From assembly GCA_028710655.1 (NCBI GenBank), contig JAQTTS010000118.1, positions 1 to 6,526 of the forward strand: a stretch of DNA of 6,526 bases, given 5' to 3'. The notes beneath the pieces are model-generated. The model saw nothing but the letters and a program-made list of their open reading frames with translations, did no database searches and was not told the DNA's origin. Source of the DNA: Dehalococcoidales bacterium (lineage in GTDB: Bacteria; Chloroflexota; Dehalococcoidia; Dehalococcoidales; UBA5760). Made by a program: the position numbers and the translations under genes. Positions 5,904 through 6,526 of this stretch are shown piece by piece (the stretch's first letter is position 1; every line of letters begins with the position of its first letter).

Positions 5904-6252
5904 GGCCAGGCAGACCTGTAAGCCGAGTTCTGTACTCCGAATCATCGGAGCGGTGACCATCTATCTAGCCTTGATGTTGCCATCAGGGTCGAGCGACCTA
6001 CCCGGGGACAGGCCGGGCGTCCTTAAGTCCCTCTGTTTGGTCTTGCTCCGGATGGGGTTTGCCCAGCCGGCCGGTCACCCGGCCGCTGGTGAGCTCTTAC
6101 CTCACCATTTCACCCTTACCCCGCGAGGGGTGGTATGTTTCTGTGGCACTGGCCGTAGGGTTGCCCCTCCTGGGTGTTACCCAGCATCCTGCCCGGCGGA
6201 GCTCGGACTTTCCTCCCGCATTACGCCGGCGGTCACCCGGTCTACCTGACCC
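5904..6252 (-). ncRNA. rnpB: RNase P RNA, bacterial class A
   Basis: This is the catalytic RNA that trims the 5' leader from precursor tRNAs. Reading the minus strand, the conserved GAGGAAAGTCCG (from 6215), GGTAAGGGTGAAA, GAGGTAAGAGCTC, GGAGCAAGACCAAA and ACAGAACTCGGCTTA (near 5931-5919) occur in the right order. The ends are set by helix P1, 13 bp with G-U pairs (6239-6251 with 5904-5916), and P2, 7 perfect bp (6231-6237 with 5952-5958). P15 is GGGAC/GTCCC (6027-6031 with 6005-6009), enclosing a 17-base loop. P18 is capped by GCAA. A small P19 hairpin (5936-5949) is present. P3 is reduced to about 14 bases (6216-6229). The 5' end agrees with the predicted transcription start at 6252. The exact 3' end may extend a few bases past 5904. 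Confidence 0.95.
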
Positions 6253-6258
6253 GCTTCT

Positions 6259-6287
6259 ATACTATGCCAGGGTGGTGGCGAAGTCAA
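6259..6287 (-). promoter_or_regulatory. rnpB promoter
   Basis: On the minus strand TTGACT (6287-6282, 5/6) and TAGTAT (6264-6259, 4/6) are separated by exactly 17 bases. Seven bases downstream of the -10 box lies G6252, the first base before the P1 helix of the RNase P RNA. Promoter spacing and RNA structure therefore agree on the 5' end independently. Confidence 0.8.
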
Positions 6288-6304
6288 ATAGCGGTGATAA
6301 GGTC

Positions 6305-6341
6305 AAAAAAGAAGAGCCCCCCGAGATTCTCGGGGGGCTCT
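6305..6341 (-). terminator. Intrinsic terminator of the upstream membrane-anchored protein gene
   Basis: A perfect 13-bp stem (AGAGCCCCCCGAG at 6313-6325 with its complement at 6329-6341) with a 3-base loop is followed on the minus strand by TCTTTTTT (6312-6305). It lies 38 bp after the stop of the minus-strand gene at 6380 and just upstream of the rnpB promoter, so it insulates rnpB from upstream transcription. The plus-strand side has no T-tract, so it works in one direction. Confidence 0.92.
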
Positions 6342-6379
6342 CTCAGTCTCTAAGAGTCGGACTCAGGAAGGGTCAGGAG

Positions 6380-6526
6380 TTAGGATGACTTCCTGCTCCG
6401 AACAATCAGGACAATGACCACTACCATCAACGCCGCTCCGATGCCGATCACAGCGTAGATCCAGGTCGGGGTGATCTGCTGGACCGGAGGTATGTTGATT
6501 TCCGGTGGCGGTGTTGGCTGTACCGG
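6380..6526 (-). CDS. C-terminal end of a membrane-anchored, probably extracytoplasmic protein (partial)
   Basis: The minus strand is open from the right edge to a TAA at 6380-6382, giving 48 residues. They begin with a Pro-rich linker (PVQPTPPPEINIPP). Next comes a hydrophobic segment of about 22 residues starting at TWIYAVIGIG and ending VIVLIV, then the basic stop-transfer tail RSRKSS. This pattern is typical of a secreted protein held in the membrane by a C-terminal helix, with the missing N-terminal part outside the cell. No sortase LPxTG motif is visible. The function cannot be told from this fragment. A strong terminator 38 bp downstream and the in-frame run to the window edge support a real gene. 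Confidence 0.8.
   Translation of the reverse strand, partial: PVQPTPPPEINIPPVQQITPTWIYAVIGIGAALMVVVIVLIVRSRKSS

Noticed and set aside
6354..6364. Short palindrome GAGTCGGACTC between the partial gene and its terminator
   Set aside because: Five base pairs around one base cannot form a stable hairpin, and it has no partner repeat in the window.
5848..6388. Open plus-strand frames over the rnpB region
   Set aside because: The sequence is fully explained by the RNase P RNA, its promoter and a terminator. The predicted peptides have no recognisable features.

Overview
The window looks like ordinary chromosomal DNA of an anaerobic Chloroflexota bacterium, probably Dehalococcoidia. This placement is an inference. 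It rests on a short single-polypeptide Elp3 of the kind known from Dehalococcoides, a class A RNase P RNA, a fatty-acid gene pair, and a lineage-style secreted protein with a C-terminal membrane anchor. There are no mobile elements, CRISPR arrays, tRNAs or signs of recent transfer.

Layout: (1) 1-1680, plus strand: the 3' two thirds of fabF, then fabG two bases later, closed by a strong intrinsic terminator. The two genes provide the condensation and first reduction steps of fatty-acid elongation. (2) 1686-2241, minus strand: a small single-pass membrane protein of unknown function with its own promoter. (3) 2242-4382: a Trm9/ALKBH8-like SAM methyltransferase (minus) and elp3 (plus), transcribed divergently from a 35-bp gap. 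(4) 4282-5820, minus strand: an S41 PDZ protease (probable lipoprotein) followed by a minimal zinc metallopeptidase, whose 3' end overlaps the end of elp3 by 101 bp. (5) 5904-6287, minus strand: rnpB with a clear sigma70-type promoter. (6) 6305-6526, minus strand: the C-terminus of a membrane-anchored protein and its perfect 13-bp terminator hairpin.

The most interesting idea is the pair in (3). Elp3 makes 5-carboxymethyluridine at tRNA position 34. In eukaryotes Trm9/ALKBH8 then methyl-esterifies this base to mcm5U. The methyltransferase here carries several Trm9-type signatures (ISIA-x-x-HH, VPW, RYY-x-LF) and shares a tiny intergenic region with elp3. It may therefore be a compact bacterial mcm5U34 pathway. 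This is inferred from motifs and gene arrangement and is not proven.

Other oddities are a 29-residue Elp3 tail written antisense to the zinc motif of the neighbouring metallopeptidase, an S41 protease with Asn in place of the usual third catalytic-site Gln, and an RNase P RNA with a minimal P3 helix and GGA instead of GGU in L15.
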